This document shows positions 9,095-16,881 of a stretch of 23,211 bases of DNA, piece by piece (the first letter of the stretch is position 1; the number at the start of each line of letters is the position of its first letter). This DNA is from Clostridiales bacterium (GTDB lineage Bacteria; Bacillota_A; Clostridia; Oscillospirales; Oscillospiraceae): the NCBI GenBank assembly GCA_022777455.1, contig JALFGI010000131.1:1-23211 (forward strand), read 5' to 3'. The position numbers and the translations under genes were made by a program. The notes under the pieces are model-generated. The model was not told the origin of the DNA, did not search any database, and was given only the letters and a program-made list of their open reading frames with translations.

Positions 9095-9123
9095 ATCCTA
9101 ACAAATTCTTTCAAAAATGTCAA
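9095..9123 (-). promoter_or_regulatory. Promoter of the T-box/M28/tyrS operon
   Basis: A consensus TTGACA (9118-9123), 17-nt spacer and TAGGAT (9095-9100). The start site would be near 9088, right before Stem I. The -35 box is only 9 bp from the target duplication of the adjoining MITE-like element. Confidence 0.75.
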
Positions 9124-9136
9124 GTGCAATTTTTAG

Positions 9137-9295
9137 GGCAACACCGCATAATGGGGCAAGGAGATTCGGCGTGAGATTTTGCTCCAAGCGAAAGTATGAA
9201 AAATGCGGGAATACTGTATGTATTTCCCATTTTATACTGCACGATTGGGACAAAAGGTCCGCCGAAGTCCGCAGCTCCCATTGTGCGGTGTTGCC
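9137..9295. mobile_element. Palindromic MITE-like element with TTAG target duplication
   Basis: The ends are inverted repeats of about 19 bp with one mismatch: GGCAACACCGCATAATGGG on the left and GGCAACACCGCACAATGGG read inward from the right. Imperfect pairing continues through the whole 159 bp (for example TTCGGCG in both arms, and two AAAATG-type blocks near the centre), so one strand could fold into a single long hairpin. TTAG occurs directly on both sides (9133-9136 and 9296-9299), as expected for a 4-bp target duplication. It has no coding capacity, so a transposase would have to act in trans. I do not recognise the parent family. Confidence 0.8.
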
Positions 9296-10954
9296 TTAGG
9301 TTTCAGACCAGTTAAGCATCTCTTCGGCACTCTTCAGGGTCGTCTCTGTAATCTTGGCGCCGCCAATAATTCTGGCAAGCTCCCGTTTACGTCCCTCCAA
9401 ATCCAGCGGTGTAACGGAAGTGAAGGTGCGTCCATCACGCTCAGACTTGGAAATCAGCATATGGGTATTGGCCAAAGCTGCCATCTGGGGCAAATGGGTA
9501 ACACAGAGCACCTGTTTGTGCTTCGCCAGCTTGCGCAGCTTCTCAGCAACCTTCTGGGCTGCACGACCGGAAACGCCGGTGTCCACCTCATCAAAAATCA
9601 AAGTGCCAATCTGATCTTTCTCCGCCAGCACATTTTTCATGGAGAGCATGATTCTAGCCAGCTCACCGCCGGAGGCCACCTTGCTCATGGGCTTTAAAGC
9701 TTCGCCTGCGTTGGCTGACATATAAAAGGCAACCGTATCTGCACCGTTGGGGGCCAATTCCTGCTCCCCAAACACACACCGGAACTGTACCCGGGGCATA
9801 TCCAGCTGTGTCAGTTCCGAAAGAATACGCTCAGACATAATCTGCGCGTTTTCTTTCCGGTTCTGTCGCAGCTTCAAAGCTTCATCCCAAGCTTCCTTTT
9901 CTGCCTTTTTCAGTTTTCCTTTCAGACGCTCCAGATGATCATCGGCAAACTCAATATCGTCCAGTTCTTTCCGGGCCTTTTCCAGGTAGTCCAGGATATC
10001 GGCACAGGTCACACCGTATTTCTTGCGAAGCCTGTGAATGACATCCAGACGGGACTCAATCTGCTCCAGCTCATCGGCAGAGTAGCTGAGATCATCTCTG
10101 CTGTCCTTCACCTCTTCGGCCACATCTCGCACCTGATACATCAGATCGGCAACACGATCGTGGATGGAGGAAAAGCTGTCGCTGAACCGGGCCAGCCGGG
10201 CCAAAGCATGCTCCGCCTGGGCCAGAAGTCCTGCAGCGCCCTCGGATTCTTCTCCGCCGTACAGCGATTCAACCGCCTCATCCATTCCTTTGGAGAGTTT
10301 TTCCGCATTCTGAAGCAGCTTCCGGCGTTCCTCCAGCACTTCATCCTCCCCAGCTTCCAGCTCTGCCTTTTCAATCTCAGCAATCTGATATTTCAGCGTC
10401 TCCATCCGACGCAGCTTTTCGCCCTCGTCCATGGTCATACGCTGAATCTCCCGACGCAGATCGGCTACCGTCTCATATTTCTCGCGATAAGCCTGACGAA
10501 TCGATTCATTGGAGGAAAAATCATCCAGGAAAATCAAATGGTTTGCCTCGTCAAACAAAGATGCGGAATCGTGCTGTCCGTGAATGTTGATAAGCTGAAT
10601 GCCAAGCTTTCGCAAAATTGCTACGGAGACGAGGGTACCGTTAACCCGGCACACATTTTTTCCATCCAGGAAAATATCCCGCTGAATCACCGTTTCCTCA
10701 TCATATTCCACGCCATTGTCATCAAACCAAGCGCATTTTGGAACTTTTGAAAATACAGCCCGGACGGATGCCTTGCCGGCACCTGTACGGATCATATCCC
10801 GGTATGCACGTTCCCCCAAGATGGCAGAAATGGCATCAATCACAATGGATTTACCGGCACCGGTTTCACCGGTCAGAACGTTAAATCCGGTATCAAAAGA
10901 AATATCCGCGCTTTCAATAACCGCGATATTTTCAATATGCAGAAGATTCAGCAC
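9296..10954 (-). CDS. recN: DNA repair protein RecN
   Basis: SMC-like ATPase that gathers broken DNA ends for recombinational repair. Length is 552 aa, as in Firmicutes. Walker A is GETGAGKS (29-36), followed by a long coiled-coil centre (about 150-370). The ABC signature ASGGELARIM is near 427-436, and Walker B LIFDEVDTGVSG holds Asp455/Glu456. The start is GTG with GGAGG 7 nt upstream. It follows argR by 15 nt and is the last gene of the OLE-oapA-dxs-tlyA-nadK-argR-recN unit. Its TAA stop lies within the TTAG duplicated by the adjacent MITE-like insertion, so the reading frame was left intact. Confidence 0.97.
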   Translation of the reverse strand: MLNLLHIENIAVIESADISFDTGFNVLTGETGAGKSIVIDAISAILGERAYRDMIRTGAGKASVRAVFSKVPKCAWFDDNGVEYDEETVIQRDIFLDGKNVCRVNGTLVSVAILRKLGIQLINIHGQHDSASLFDEANHLIFLDDFSSNESIRQAYREKYETVADLRREIQRMTMDEGEKLRRMETLKYQIAEIEKAELEAGEDEVLEERRKLLQNAEKLSKGMDEAVESLYGGEESEGAAGLLAQAEHALARLARFSDSFSSIHDRVADLMYQVRDVAEEVKDSRDDLSYSADELEQIESRLDVIHRLRKKYGVTCADILDYLEKARKELDDIEFADDHLERLKGKLKKAEKEAWDEALKLRQNRKENAQIMSERILSELTQLDMPRVQFRCVFGEQELAPNGADTVAFYMSANAGEALKPMSKVASGGELARIMLSMKNVLAEKDQIGTLIFDEVDTGVSGRAAQKVAEKLRKLAKHKQVLCVTHLPQMAALANTHMLISKSERDGRTFTSVTPLDLEGRKRELARIIGGAKITETTLKSAEEMLNWSET

Positions 10955-10969
10955 GGTTTTTCCTCCTTT

Positions 10970-11422
10970 TTAATTCATCAAGCTGCGGATTTCCCCGCAA
11001 AACGCGGCAGCAGAATTGGAATCGCGCATAATCGCGATCACGGTATCATCACCAGCCAGCGTGCCCAACACCACACTGCGGCTCATGGCATCCAGAGCCG
11101 ATGCAGCCGCGTTGGCAAGCCCGGGCAGCGTGTGAATCACGATGATATTCTGCGCATAGTCAAAACTGGTGACGCATTCGCGAAAAATGGTATTCAGTCT
11201 GGTTGTGATGGTATTGGATACCTCCCGGGATGCGGAGGTATAGTGATAGGTGCCCAGGCTGGTAAGCTCTTTCACGATCCGAAGCTCTTTGATGTCTCTG
11301 GAAATGGTAGCCTGGGTGCTGGTAAATCCAGCATTCTGGAGTTCCTGAAGAAGCTGCTCCTGGGTTTCGATGTCCGAGGTAGAGATAATCTCCATGATCT
11401 TTGCCTGGCGTTTTGACTTCAT
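10970..11422 (-). CDS. argR: Arginine repressor ArgR/AhrC
   Basis: Hexameric arginine-responsive transcription factor, 150 aa as usual. The N-terminal winged helix has the recognition segment TQATISRDIKEL (36-47) with the conserved Ser-Arg. The C-terminal oligomerisation and arginine-binding domain has GTLAGDDTV (119-127), whose Asp pair contacts arginine in the family. A ribosome site GGGAGG lies about 9 nt before the ATG, and the gap to nadK is 12 nt. The neighbours are typical for Firmicutes, where argR sits with tlyA, nadK and recN. No arginine genes or obvious ARG boxes were noticed in the window. Confidence 0.96.
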   Translation of the reverse strand: MKSKRQAKIMEIISTSDIETQEQLLQELQNAGFTSTQATISRDIKELRIVKELTSLGTYHYTSASREVSNTITTRLNTIFRECVTSFDYAQNIIVIHTLPGLANAAASALDAMSRSVVLGTLAGDDTVIAIMRDSNSAAAFCGEIRSLMN

Positions 11423-11434
11423 GCTCCTGCCTCC

Positions 11435-12298
11435 CTATCCTTTGCGAAACTTCAAATTGACCACATCATAAAAACTGCGGTCATTGAGCCGAACCAGTTT
11501 GGTTTCCAGCTTGGATTTCTTAATTGTAACCACATCCCCCATATTCAGGCGCAGAGTTTTGCCCCCATCCACAGACAAATAGGCATTTCTTCTGGAACTG
11601 CTGGTCATCCCCACAGAAATCACCCGCTTGCCGGAAGCAACAATACACCGGCTGGCCACGTCATGGGAGCAGATGGGGGTAATAATGATGCTGTCCGCCT
11701 CCGGTTCTACGATGGGACCGCCGGCGGAAAGGCTGTAAGCGGTAGAACCGGTGGGCGTGGAAATAATGACTCCGTCTCCACCGCATTCCATAGCCTGAAC
11801 CCCATCACACTTCACAGCCAAATGGACAATTCTGGCAACCGCACCCTTGGTGATCACCGCATCATTCAGACAGATATCATGGAAAATAATCTCCCGATCC
11901 CGCTGAACGATCACATCCAGCATCATCCGGCTGTCAATCCGGTACTTTCCGGTGGCAAGGAGCTTCAGTTTTTCCAGCTCCGTGTTTTCCAGCTCAGCCA
12001 TAAATCCCATGGTGCCGATGTTCACCCCCAGAAGAGGCAGGCCTCGCTTGGTAGCTGCTTTGGCCATGTGGAGAATGGTTCCGTCACCGCCAAAGCAGAT
12101 AACCAGATCTGCGTTGCCTAATTCCCGGTCCAACCGGGAAAAATGGATATCCTTGGGCAAATCATAGCCGTGTTCAACTTCAAAGGGAAGACAGACCTTC
12201 GCCTGAAACCCCGCCTCCTTCAAAATCTGCATGGCGCTGCGGAGCGTATGAAAATTTTTATCCCGATATGGATTGGGGGTAAGTATCAGATTTTTCAT
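11435..12298 (-). CDS. nadK: NAD kinase
   Basis: Phosphorylates NAD to NADP. 287 aa, normal length. Signatures are the FGGDGTILHMAK loop with GGDGT at 70-74, GVNIGTMGFMAE, the LNDAVI segment and the glycine-rich TPTGSTAYSLSAGGPIV NAD-binding motif. It is followed by the beta-sandwich C-terminal domain. The gap to tlyA upstream is 11 nt and holds the ribosome site GGAGTGAAGGG. Since dxs and later steps of isoprenoid synthesis use NADPH, co-expression is reasonable, although this gene order is conserved for reasons that are not clear. Confidence 0.95.
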   Translation of the reverse strand: MKNLILTPNPYRDKNFHTLRSAMQILKEAGFQAKVCLPFEVEHGYDLPKDIHFSRLDRELGNADLVICFGGDGTILHMAKAATKRGLPLLGVNIGTMGFMAELENTELEKLKLLATGKYRIDSRMMLDVIVQRDREIIFHDICLNDAVITKGAVARIVHLAVKCDGVQAMECGGDGVIISTPTGSTAYSLSAGGPIVEPEADSIIITPICSHDVASRCIVASGKRVISVGMTSSSRRNAYLSVDGGKTLRLNMGDVVTIKKSKLETKLVRLNDRSFYDVVNLKFRKG

Positions 12299-12309
12299 CC
12301 CTTCACTCC

Positions 12310-13110
12310 TTAATCCAATGTCTCATGGGCCTGGCGGACAACCTCCGCGGTATCCAGGCAGGCTTCGGGCAGATCCTGCAGCGTCAGATGCCCCAGGAAT
12401 TCAATATTTCCCTCAGGCCCTTTCACCGGCGAGAAGGTCAGACCAAGAATTTTGAAATGCAGCTCGTGGGCCAACGCCACAAATTGGTCAAGAACCTCCT
12501 GGTGGGTCTGGGGATCCCGAACAACGCCCTTCTTACCCACCTTTTCTTTCCCCGCCTCAAACTGGGGCTTTATGAGGCAAAGCACCTGTCCGGTAGGCTT
12601 CAGCAGTGCTTTGATGGCAGGCAGAACAATTTTCAGAGAAATAAAGCTGACATCAACCACAGACAGATCCAAAGGCTCCCCCAACTGCTCAGGGGTGACA
12701 TAACGAATGTTAGTACGCTCCATTACCACCACTCTGGGGTCGGACCGGATCTTCCAATCCAGCTGGCCGTAACCCACATCAATGGCAAACACCTTTTTCG
12801 CTCCTTGCTGGAGCAGACAGTCGGTAAAACCGCCGGTGGAAGCACCGGAATCAGAGCAGACATAGCCTTCCGGCTTCACTCCAAAATCCCGCAAGGCTTT
12901 TTCCAGCTTTAATCCTCCCCGGCTGACATAGGGGCACACTGCACCACGCACTTCAATGGAAACCGTTTCCTCATAAGAAATACCCGGTTTATCCGCTTTT
13001 TGTCCATCCACGTAAACCAGGCCGCTCATGATGATTGCTTGGGCCTTGGAACGGGTTTCAGCATAACCCAAATCCGTGAGCAGGACATCCAGTCTTTTTT
13101 TATTTTTCAT
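12310..13110 (-). CDS. tlyA: TlyA family rRNA 2'-O-methyltransferase
   Basis: S4 domain plus FtsJ-type SAM methyltransferase that modifies ribosomal RNA ribose groups; often misnamed hemolysin. Length 266 aa. The S4 part (about 1-65) has RLDVLLTDLGYAETRSKAQ. The linker and start of the catalytic domain read YVSRGGLKLEKAL, then the SAM site SDSGASTGGFTDCLL. The catalytic K-D-K-E set is likely spread over SRGGLKLE, VVDVSFISL, IKPQFEAGKE and the C-terminal VKGPEGNIEF. The start overlaps the end of dxs by 11 nt (ATGAAAAATAA), so the two are translationally coupled. Confidence 0.94.
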   Translation of the reverse strand: MKNKKRLDVLLTDLGYAETRSKAQAIIMSGLVYVDGQKADKPGISYEETVSIEVRGAVCPYVSRGGLKLEKALRDFGVKPEGYVCSDSGASTGGFTDCLLQQGAKKVFAIDVGYGQLDWKIRSDPRVVVMERTNIRYVTPEQLGEPLDLSVVDVSFISLKIVLPAIKALLKPTGQVLCLIKPQFEAGKEKVGKKGVVRDPQTHQEVLDQFVALAHELHFKILGLTFSPVKGPEGNIEFLGHLTLQDLPEACLDTAEVVRQAHETLD

Positions 13111-14971
13111 CAGACAGCACCCCGCTTACAAATCGTGAAATGGAATCCGCATCGATGCCACAGTAGGCATACAGTTTTTTCTGATCGCCGTGAGGAACAA
13201 AATCGGCACCCAAATCAATGCCGAAAATCCGGCAATCCGGGCAAAGCATCCGAAGTTCCCAGGCCAATGCCTGCTTGATCCCGGAGCCTGCCGCGGTCTC
13301 TTCAATTACCACGGCCTTTTTGCATTCAGGCATTAAGTGAAGAATCTCCTCTGCCGGCATATCCGACAATTCCAGCAGTCGAAGGACCGTGCACTCAATG
13401 CCGCACTCTGCCAGAAGCTCCGCAGCCGCCAGGACGGAATTGAGCATGGTTCCGTAGGTAATCAAAGTAATATCCTTACCAATACGGTGGGAAACAACAC
13501 TCCGTTCACCATCCCAGGCAGACTGCACATATTCACCCTCGGTCCCCCGGGGATAGCGAACCGCTACAGGACCGTCACAGTCCTGGATGGCCCAGGTGAG
13601 CATCTGCTCCTGCTCCGCAAGACTGGCAGGGGCCAGAATACGCATTCCGGGAATCTGACGCAAATATCCAACGTCAAAAACACCGTGATGGGTAGGGCCG
13701 TCGTCCCCTACCAATCCGGCCCGGTCAATGGCAAGCACCACATGAAGGTGAAGCATCCCCACGTCCTGAATCAATTGATCAAAGGAACGCTGCAAAAAAG
13801 TGGAATAAATGGCCACAACGGGGATCATGCCCTGTTTGGCCAATCCTCCTGCCATGGACACCGCATGTTCCTCTGCAATACCAACATCAAAAAGGCGATC
13901 CGGGTACTGCTTCATAAAGCGGAGCAGACCTGTTCCACCGGGCATGGCAGCAGTAATGGCACAGAGCCTGGGATTATTCTCAGCCAGAGATACCATCGTA
14001 TCCCCAAAAGAATCAGAGAAGGTACGCACCTTCCCTGCCAGCTTCTTTCCTGTGGATGCGTCAAATTTTCCAATTCCATGGAACTTTGCCGGATCCTCTT
14101 CCGCGAAACTGTAGCCGCAGCCTTTTCGGGTCACCACATGAACCAGAGTCGGCTCCTGCAAATCCCGGGCAGCCCGAAGGACGGAAATCAGATCCCGCAG
14201 ATCATGACCGTCCACCGGTCCCAGATACTTGAAGCCCATGTTTTCAAAAATCGTCGTCTGCAGCAGGAAATGCTTAATTCTGTTTTTCGCCCGGCTGGAG
14301 AAAAGGTAAATCTTTTTCCCTCCCGGAATGCCGTAAAGCGTACGCCGATACCAGCGCTTCACGCCCAGATAATTTTCACTGGAGCGAATTTTGGACAGGT
14401 GCCGGGAAATACCTCCCACATTTTTTCCGATGGACATTTCGTTGTCATTCAAAATGACCACCATGGGCTCCTTGCTGTCGGCCGCATCATTCAAACCTTC
14501 GTAGGCCATGCCGCCGGTAACAGCACCGTCACCGATCAGCGCAACCACCTGATAACCCTGGTGAAGCATGGTTCTGGCTCTTGCCATACCCAGAGCAATG
14601 GAGACAGAACTGGAAGCATGGCCAGCTACAAATGCATCGGTATCACTTTCACTAGGCTTGGGAAAACCGGAAAGGCCATTAAACTGCCGCAAAGAACCAA
14701 AGGCATCTCGCCGTCCGGTGAGCAGCTTGTGGACATAGGACTGGTGCCCCACATCGAATACCAAACGGTCTTTCGATGTATCGTAGACCGTTTCCAGCGC
14801 CACCGTCAATTCCACAACGCCAAGATTTCCCGCCAGATGTCCGCCGGTTTTGGAAACGCTGGAAATCAGAAACTCCCGAATTTCTGCGCATAGCTGGATT
14901 CTTTCGTCATCGGTGAGCCGAAGCAGGTCTTCATGGCAATTGATACCCGGTAAAATCTTCAAAGCGCACAC
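13100..14971 (-). CDS. dxs: 1-deoxy-D-xylulose-5-phosphate synthase
   Basis: Thiamine-diphosphate enzyme that starts the MEP isoprenoid pathway from pyruvate and glyceraldehyde 3-phosphate. Length is 623 aa, as expected. His45 (SKTGGHLAGNLG), His75 (DVGHQSYVHK) and His118 (AGHASSS) match the conserved histidines. The ThDP/metal motif begins at GDGAVTGG (147-154) and ends at ILNDNEMSI. The catalytic glutamate lies in DVGIAEEHAVSMAGG. The start is GTG, 3 nt after the oapA stop, with only a weak ribosome site (ATAGG) inside the end of oapA, so translation probably depends on oapA. The xseB and ispA genes often found next to dxs are absent here. Confidence 0.96.
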   Translation of the reverse strand: MCALKILPGINCHEDLLRLTDDERIQLCAEIREFLISSVSKTGGHLAGNLGVVELTVALETVYDTSKDRLVFDVGHQSYVHKLLTGRRDAFGSLRQFNGLSGFPKPSESDTDAFVAGHASSSVSIALGMARARTMLHQGYQVVALIGDGAVTGGMAYEGLNDAADSKEPMVVILNDNEMSIGKNVGGISRHLSKIRSSENYLGVKRWYRRTLYGIPGGKKIYLFSSRAKNRIKHFLLQTTIFENMGFKYLGPVDGHDLRDLISVLRAARDLQEPTLVHVVTRKGCGYSFAEEDPAKFHGIGKFDASTGKKLAGKVRTFSDSFGDTMVSLAENNPRLCAITAAMPGGTGLLRFMKQYPDRLFDVGIAEEHAVSMAGGLAKQGMIPVVAIYSTFLQRSFDQLIQDVGMLHLHVVLAIDRAGLVGDDGPTHHGVFDVGYLRQIPGMRILAPASLAEQEQMLTWAIQDCDGPVAVRYPRGTEGEYVQSAWDGERSVVSHRIGKDITLITYGTMLNSVLAAAELLAECGIECTVLRLLELSDMPAEEILHLMPECKKAVVIEETAAGSGIKQALAWELRMLCPDCRIFGIDLGADFVPHGDQKKLYAYCGIDADSISRFVSGVLSDEK

Positions 14972-14974
14972 AAC

Positions 14975-15565
14975 CTATCTGTTTCTTTTTTTTCGGAATA
15001 ATCTCAAAAAACGATTCCATCCCGCAATGACCTTTCCCGCCTGATGAACAATCGTCGTGCAGGACTTGATGGCATAGGATTTTCCAACGGCTTTTCCTCC
15101 CACTGTTGTGGCGGCCACAAAGGCCGACATCAGAAGGGATACAACGTTCGGCCAGGAAAAGGTGAAATGGGTAATGATTTTGGAGGCAATGACAGCGGAA
15201 GCAGAACCGGAAATAACGCCGCAGATATCTCCCACCACGTCGTTGCAGATGGACCCCACCCGCTCGGCATTGCGCAAAAGATTGATGGCCTCCTGTGCTC
15301 CCGGAACCTTACGCGCCGCCATGGAATGGAACGGTTTTTCGTCCGCGGATGTGACAGCAACACCTACCACATCAAATAAAATTCCCACCAGCACAATGAA
15401 TAACAAAATAAAGAATGCAGCAACCACACCGCTGCGGGACAAAAGCTCCTCGGACAGCAAACTGATGGCGCCGGATACAAAAAGAGTAATAACAAAAATC
15501 GTTATTACCCATCGAACTGTTTTTTTACTCTCTCGTTTTGAAGAAGTGGAATCTGCTTTTCCCAC
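14975..15565 (-). CDS. oapA: OLE-associated membrane protein OapA
   Basis: Integral membrane protein known to bind OLE RNA and hold it at the membrane in Bacillus halodurans. The 196 aa contain four likely membrane helices (about 17-38, 46-70, 107-131, 138-160), flanked by a basic N-terminus and a strongly basic C-terminus (RLFRKKRNR). The first half resembles the DUF21-type membrane module of CorB/CNNM-like proteins. The DxxxD motif characteristic of OapA is Asp109-Val-Val-Gly-Asp113, near the start of the third helix. The start is GTG with AGGAGAA 5 nt upstream, only about 22 nt after the end of the OLE RNA. No terminator separates them, so both come from one transcript, followed by dxs. 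Identification rests on topology, motif, size and context together. Confidence 0.9.
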   Translation of the reverse strand: MGKADSTSSKRESKKTVRWVITIFVITLFVSGAISLLSEELLSRSGVVAAFFILLFIVLVGILFDVVGVAVTSADEKPFHSMAARKVPGAQEAINLLRNAERVGSICNDVVGDICGVISGSASAVIASKIITHFTFSWPNVVSLLMSAFVAATTVGGKAVGKSYAIKSCTTIVHQAGKVIAGWNRFLRLFRKKRNR

Positions 15566-15587
15566 GGTAATTCTCCTGTTTTTGAAA

Positions 15588-16201
15588 TAACGGCAGCAGG
15601 CGGGATAAATCTTACGGCTTAGGTCGGGTTGGATTTCCCCGGGCGAAACCTGCCGTTGCCGCGCAGGCCGTTTCCATTTGATTCACCCGTTCAGGCGTTG
15701 CCAACCTGAATACCCGATTGCCACTTAGTCCGTACTGCAATCCCCCGCCTGCCCAATTACGACAGTCTAGGTGTTTTCCACGGCAATGTATGCCATAGTC
15801 TTAGCCTCTTTTGCAAGCATGGTTTCCAGAAGCGATTTCAGCGACTGTTCTGGCCAGCAACACTCAGCTGCATGATCCTCTATCCCCACATGTTCACTCA
15901 AGGCAGGCTACTCTGCACGCAGCACACGACTCTGCGCACTGCCTTGCAGGTTCCTATCCTGGTTCGTACGCGAGCGGGCCTCGAACCGAGGGGCTCTCCG
16001 TCGTCGCACAAGACCAAGTCTCCACGGAAACCGGGTCGTATGTTCCATGCCGTTGGAACGCGCCCGGAATCCTTAACCCCCAGCATCCACCCTAAACTGG
16101 GCGTAAAAAGCAGACACCAGGGACTTCATCGATGTGCCCTTCAAAGGATTTTTAGGCCCTTCCTGGAAGATGGCTACACTGACTAGAATACTGCACCGTC
16201 G
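15588..16201 (-). ncRNA. ole: OLE RNA (Ornate, Large, Extremophilic)
   Basis: About 612 nt of non-coding DNA with dense inverted repeats, directly upstream of oapA. The class is ~600 nt, forms a membrane ribonucleoprotein with OapA and is linked to cold, alcohol and Mg2+ stress responses in Bacillus halodurans. The proposed ends pair: ACGGTGCAG near the 5' end (16191-16199) with CTGCTGCCGT near the 3' end (15590-15599), a closing stem with one bulge. Internal hairpins include AAGGCAG/CTGCCTT (15939-15945 with 15900-15906), GTTCCA/TGGAAC (16042-16047, 16054-16059) and TTCAGG/CCTGAA (15690-15695, 15705-15710). The promoter places the 5' end near 16201. The genes after it (oapA, dxs, tlyA, nadK, argR, recN) match known OLE neighbourhoods. 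The exact ends are approximate. Confidence 0.9.
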
Positions 16202-16207
16202 CCTTGT

Positions 16208-16236
16208 ATATTAGCATAACATTCATGAATATACAA
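16208..16236 (-). promoter_or_regulatory. Promoter of OLE RNA and its operon
   Basis: TTGTAT (16231-16236), 17-nt spacer, TAATAT (16208-16213) preceded by TGC (extended -10). Predicted start near 16201, matching the 5' side of the closing stem of the RNA. Confidence 0.65.
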
Positions 16237-16273
16237 GTATTTTTTCAATTAGCGTCCATTCCCCGGTTATTTT

Positions 16274-16744
16274 TCATTTCCTGTTCACAAACCACTCTTC
16301 CACAATATCCTCATGGGTTACCGCGATTTGAATCCCTTTGATTTCCTCTCTTCCAAAAAAACGAAGCTCTTTGGATTCCGCACTGACGCGTAATTTCGGT
16401 TCCTGTTCCCAATCCAGACCATATACCACAATCACCATTCTCCAGATACTTCCGTCCCGGAAGGCAGCAACCCGCCCGGGTTCTCCATAGACCTGAAGCT
16501 TGGTCAGCTGGCTTGGCAAAACGCGAACGCCCAATTCTTCATAGATTTCCCGGATCATTCCCTCCAGGGAGCTTTCCGTTTTCTTGACGCCGCCGCCCAC
16601 CAGGCCCCAGATGTCCGAGTCCCGGCGCTTTTCCAGCAGCAGCTTTCCCTTGCAGGTAATGATGGCATTGGCGCCCAGATGGGCAGGCATAGTAGGCTTG
16701 GGGGTGTTGGCAGGGTCTCCGCGGTAGAATGTGACAATGGCCAT
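16274..16744 (-). CDS. Nudix hydrolase
   Basis: Hydrolase of nucleoside-diphosphate-linked compounds, 156 aa. A complete Nudix box fits GX5EX7REUXEEXGU: Gly51, Glu57, then REIYEELGV (65-73). Start at ATG 16744 is chosen because GGAGG lies 7 nt upstream and the promoter's -10 boxes (16767-16783) lie within any longer frame. The N-terminal YRGDPANTPKP stretch precedes a usual Nudix fold. Substrate is not predictable; small single-domain members include NTP and ADP-ribose pyrophosphatases. It is divergent from the HAD gene and ends 38 nt before the OLE promoter, on the same strand. Confidence 0.88.
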   Translation of the reverse strand: MAIVTFYRGDPANTPKPTMPAHLGANAIITCKGKLLLEKRRDSDIWGLVGGGVKKTESSLEGMIREIYEELGVRVLPSQLTKLQVYGEPGRVAAFRDGSIWRMVIVVYGLDWEQEPKLRVSAESKELRFFGREEIKGIQIAVTHEDIVEEWFVNRK

Positions 16745-16766
16745 AAAAATACCTCCGCTTTTCTTC

Positions 16767-16806
16767 ATTATATCCCAATTATATCCTAAGGCCTCTTCAG
16801 GCGCAA
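16767..16806 (-). promoter_or_regulatory. Nudix gene promoter with duplicated -10 box
   Basis: Two perfect TATAAT boxes (16778-16783 and 16767-16772) lie in a tandem 11-bp repeat, GGATATAATTGGGATATAAT. The upstream one is 17 nt from TTGCGC (16801-16806). Confidence 0.6.
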
Positions 16807-16824
16807 TCAAAAAATAATTAACTG

Positions 16825-16853
16825 TTGTCGAAAGCCGTAATATTTGGTATAAT
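16825..16853 (+). promoter_or_regulatory. Promoter of the HAD hydrolase gene
   Basis: TTGTCG (16825-16830), 17-nt spacer, perfect TATAAT (16848-16853). Divergent from the Nudix promoter, with about 18 bp between the two -35 boxes, so the pair may be regulated together. Confidence 0.7.
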
Positions 16854-16881
16854 GCCAAAAAACATGCGAGGTGAATTATCT

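Noticed and set aside
13337..14893. 518-residue open frame on the plus strand opposite dxs
   Set aside because: Complete shadow of dxs, with no recognisable domain or ribosome site.
15811..16186. Two overlapping plus-strand frames of about 100 residues inside the OLE region
   Set aside because: They lie antisense to the structured RNA, have no ribosome sites and no protein-like features.
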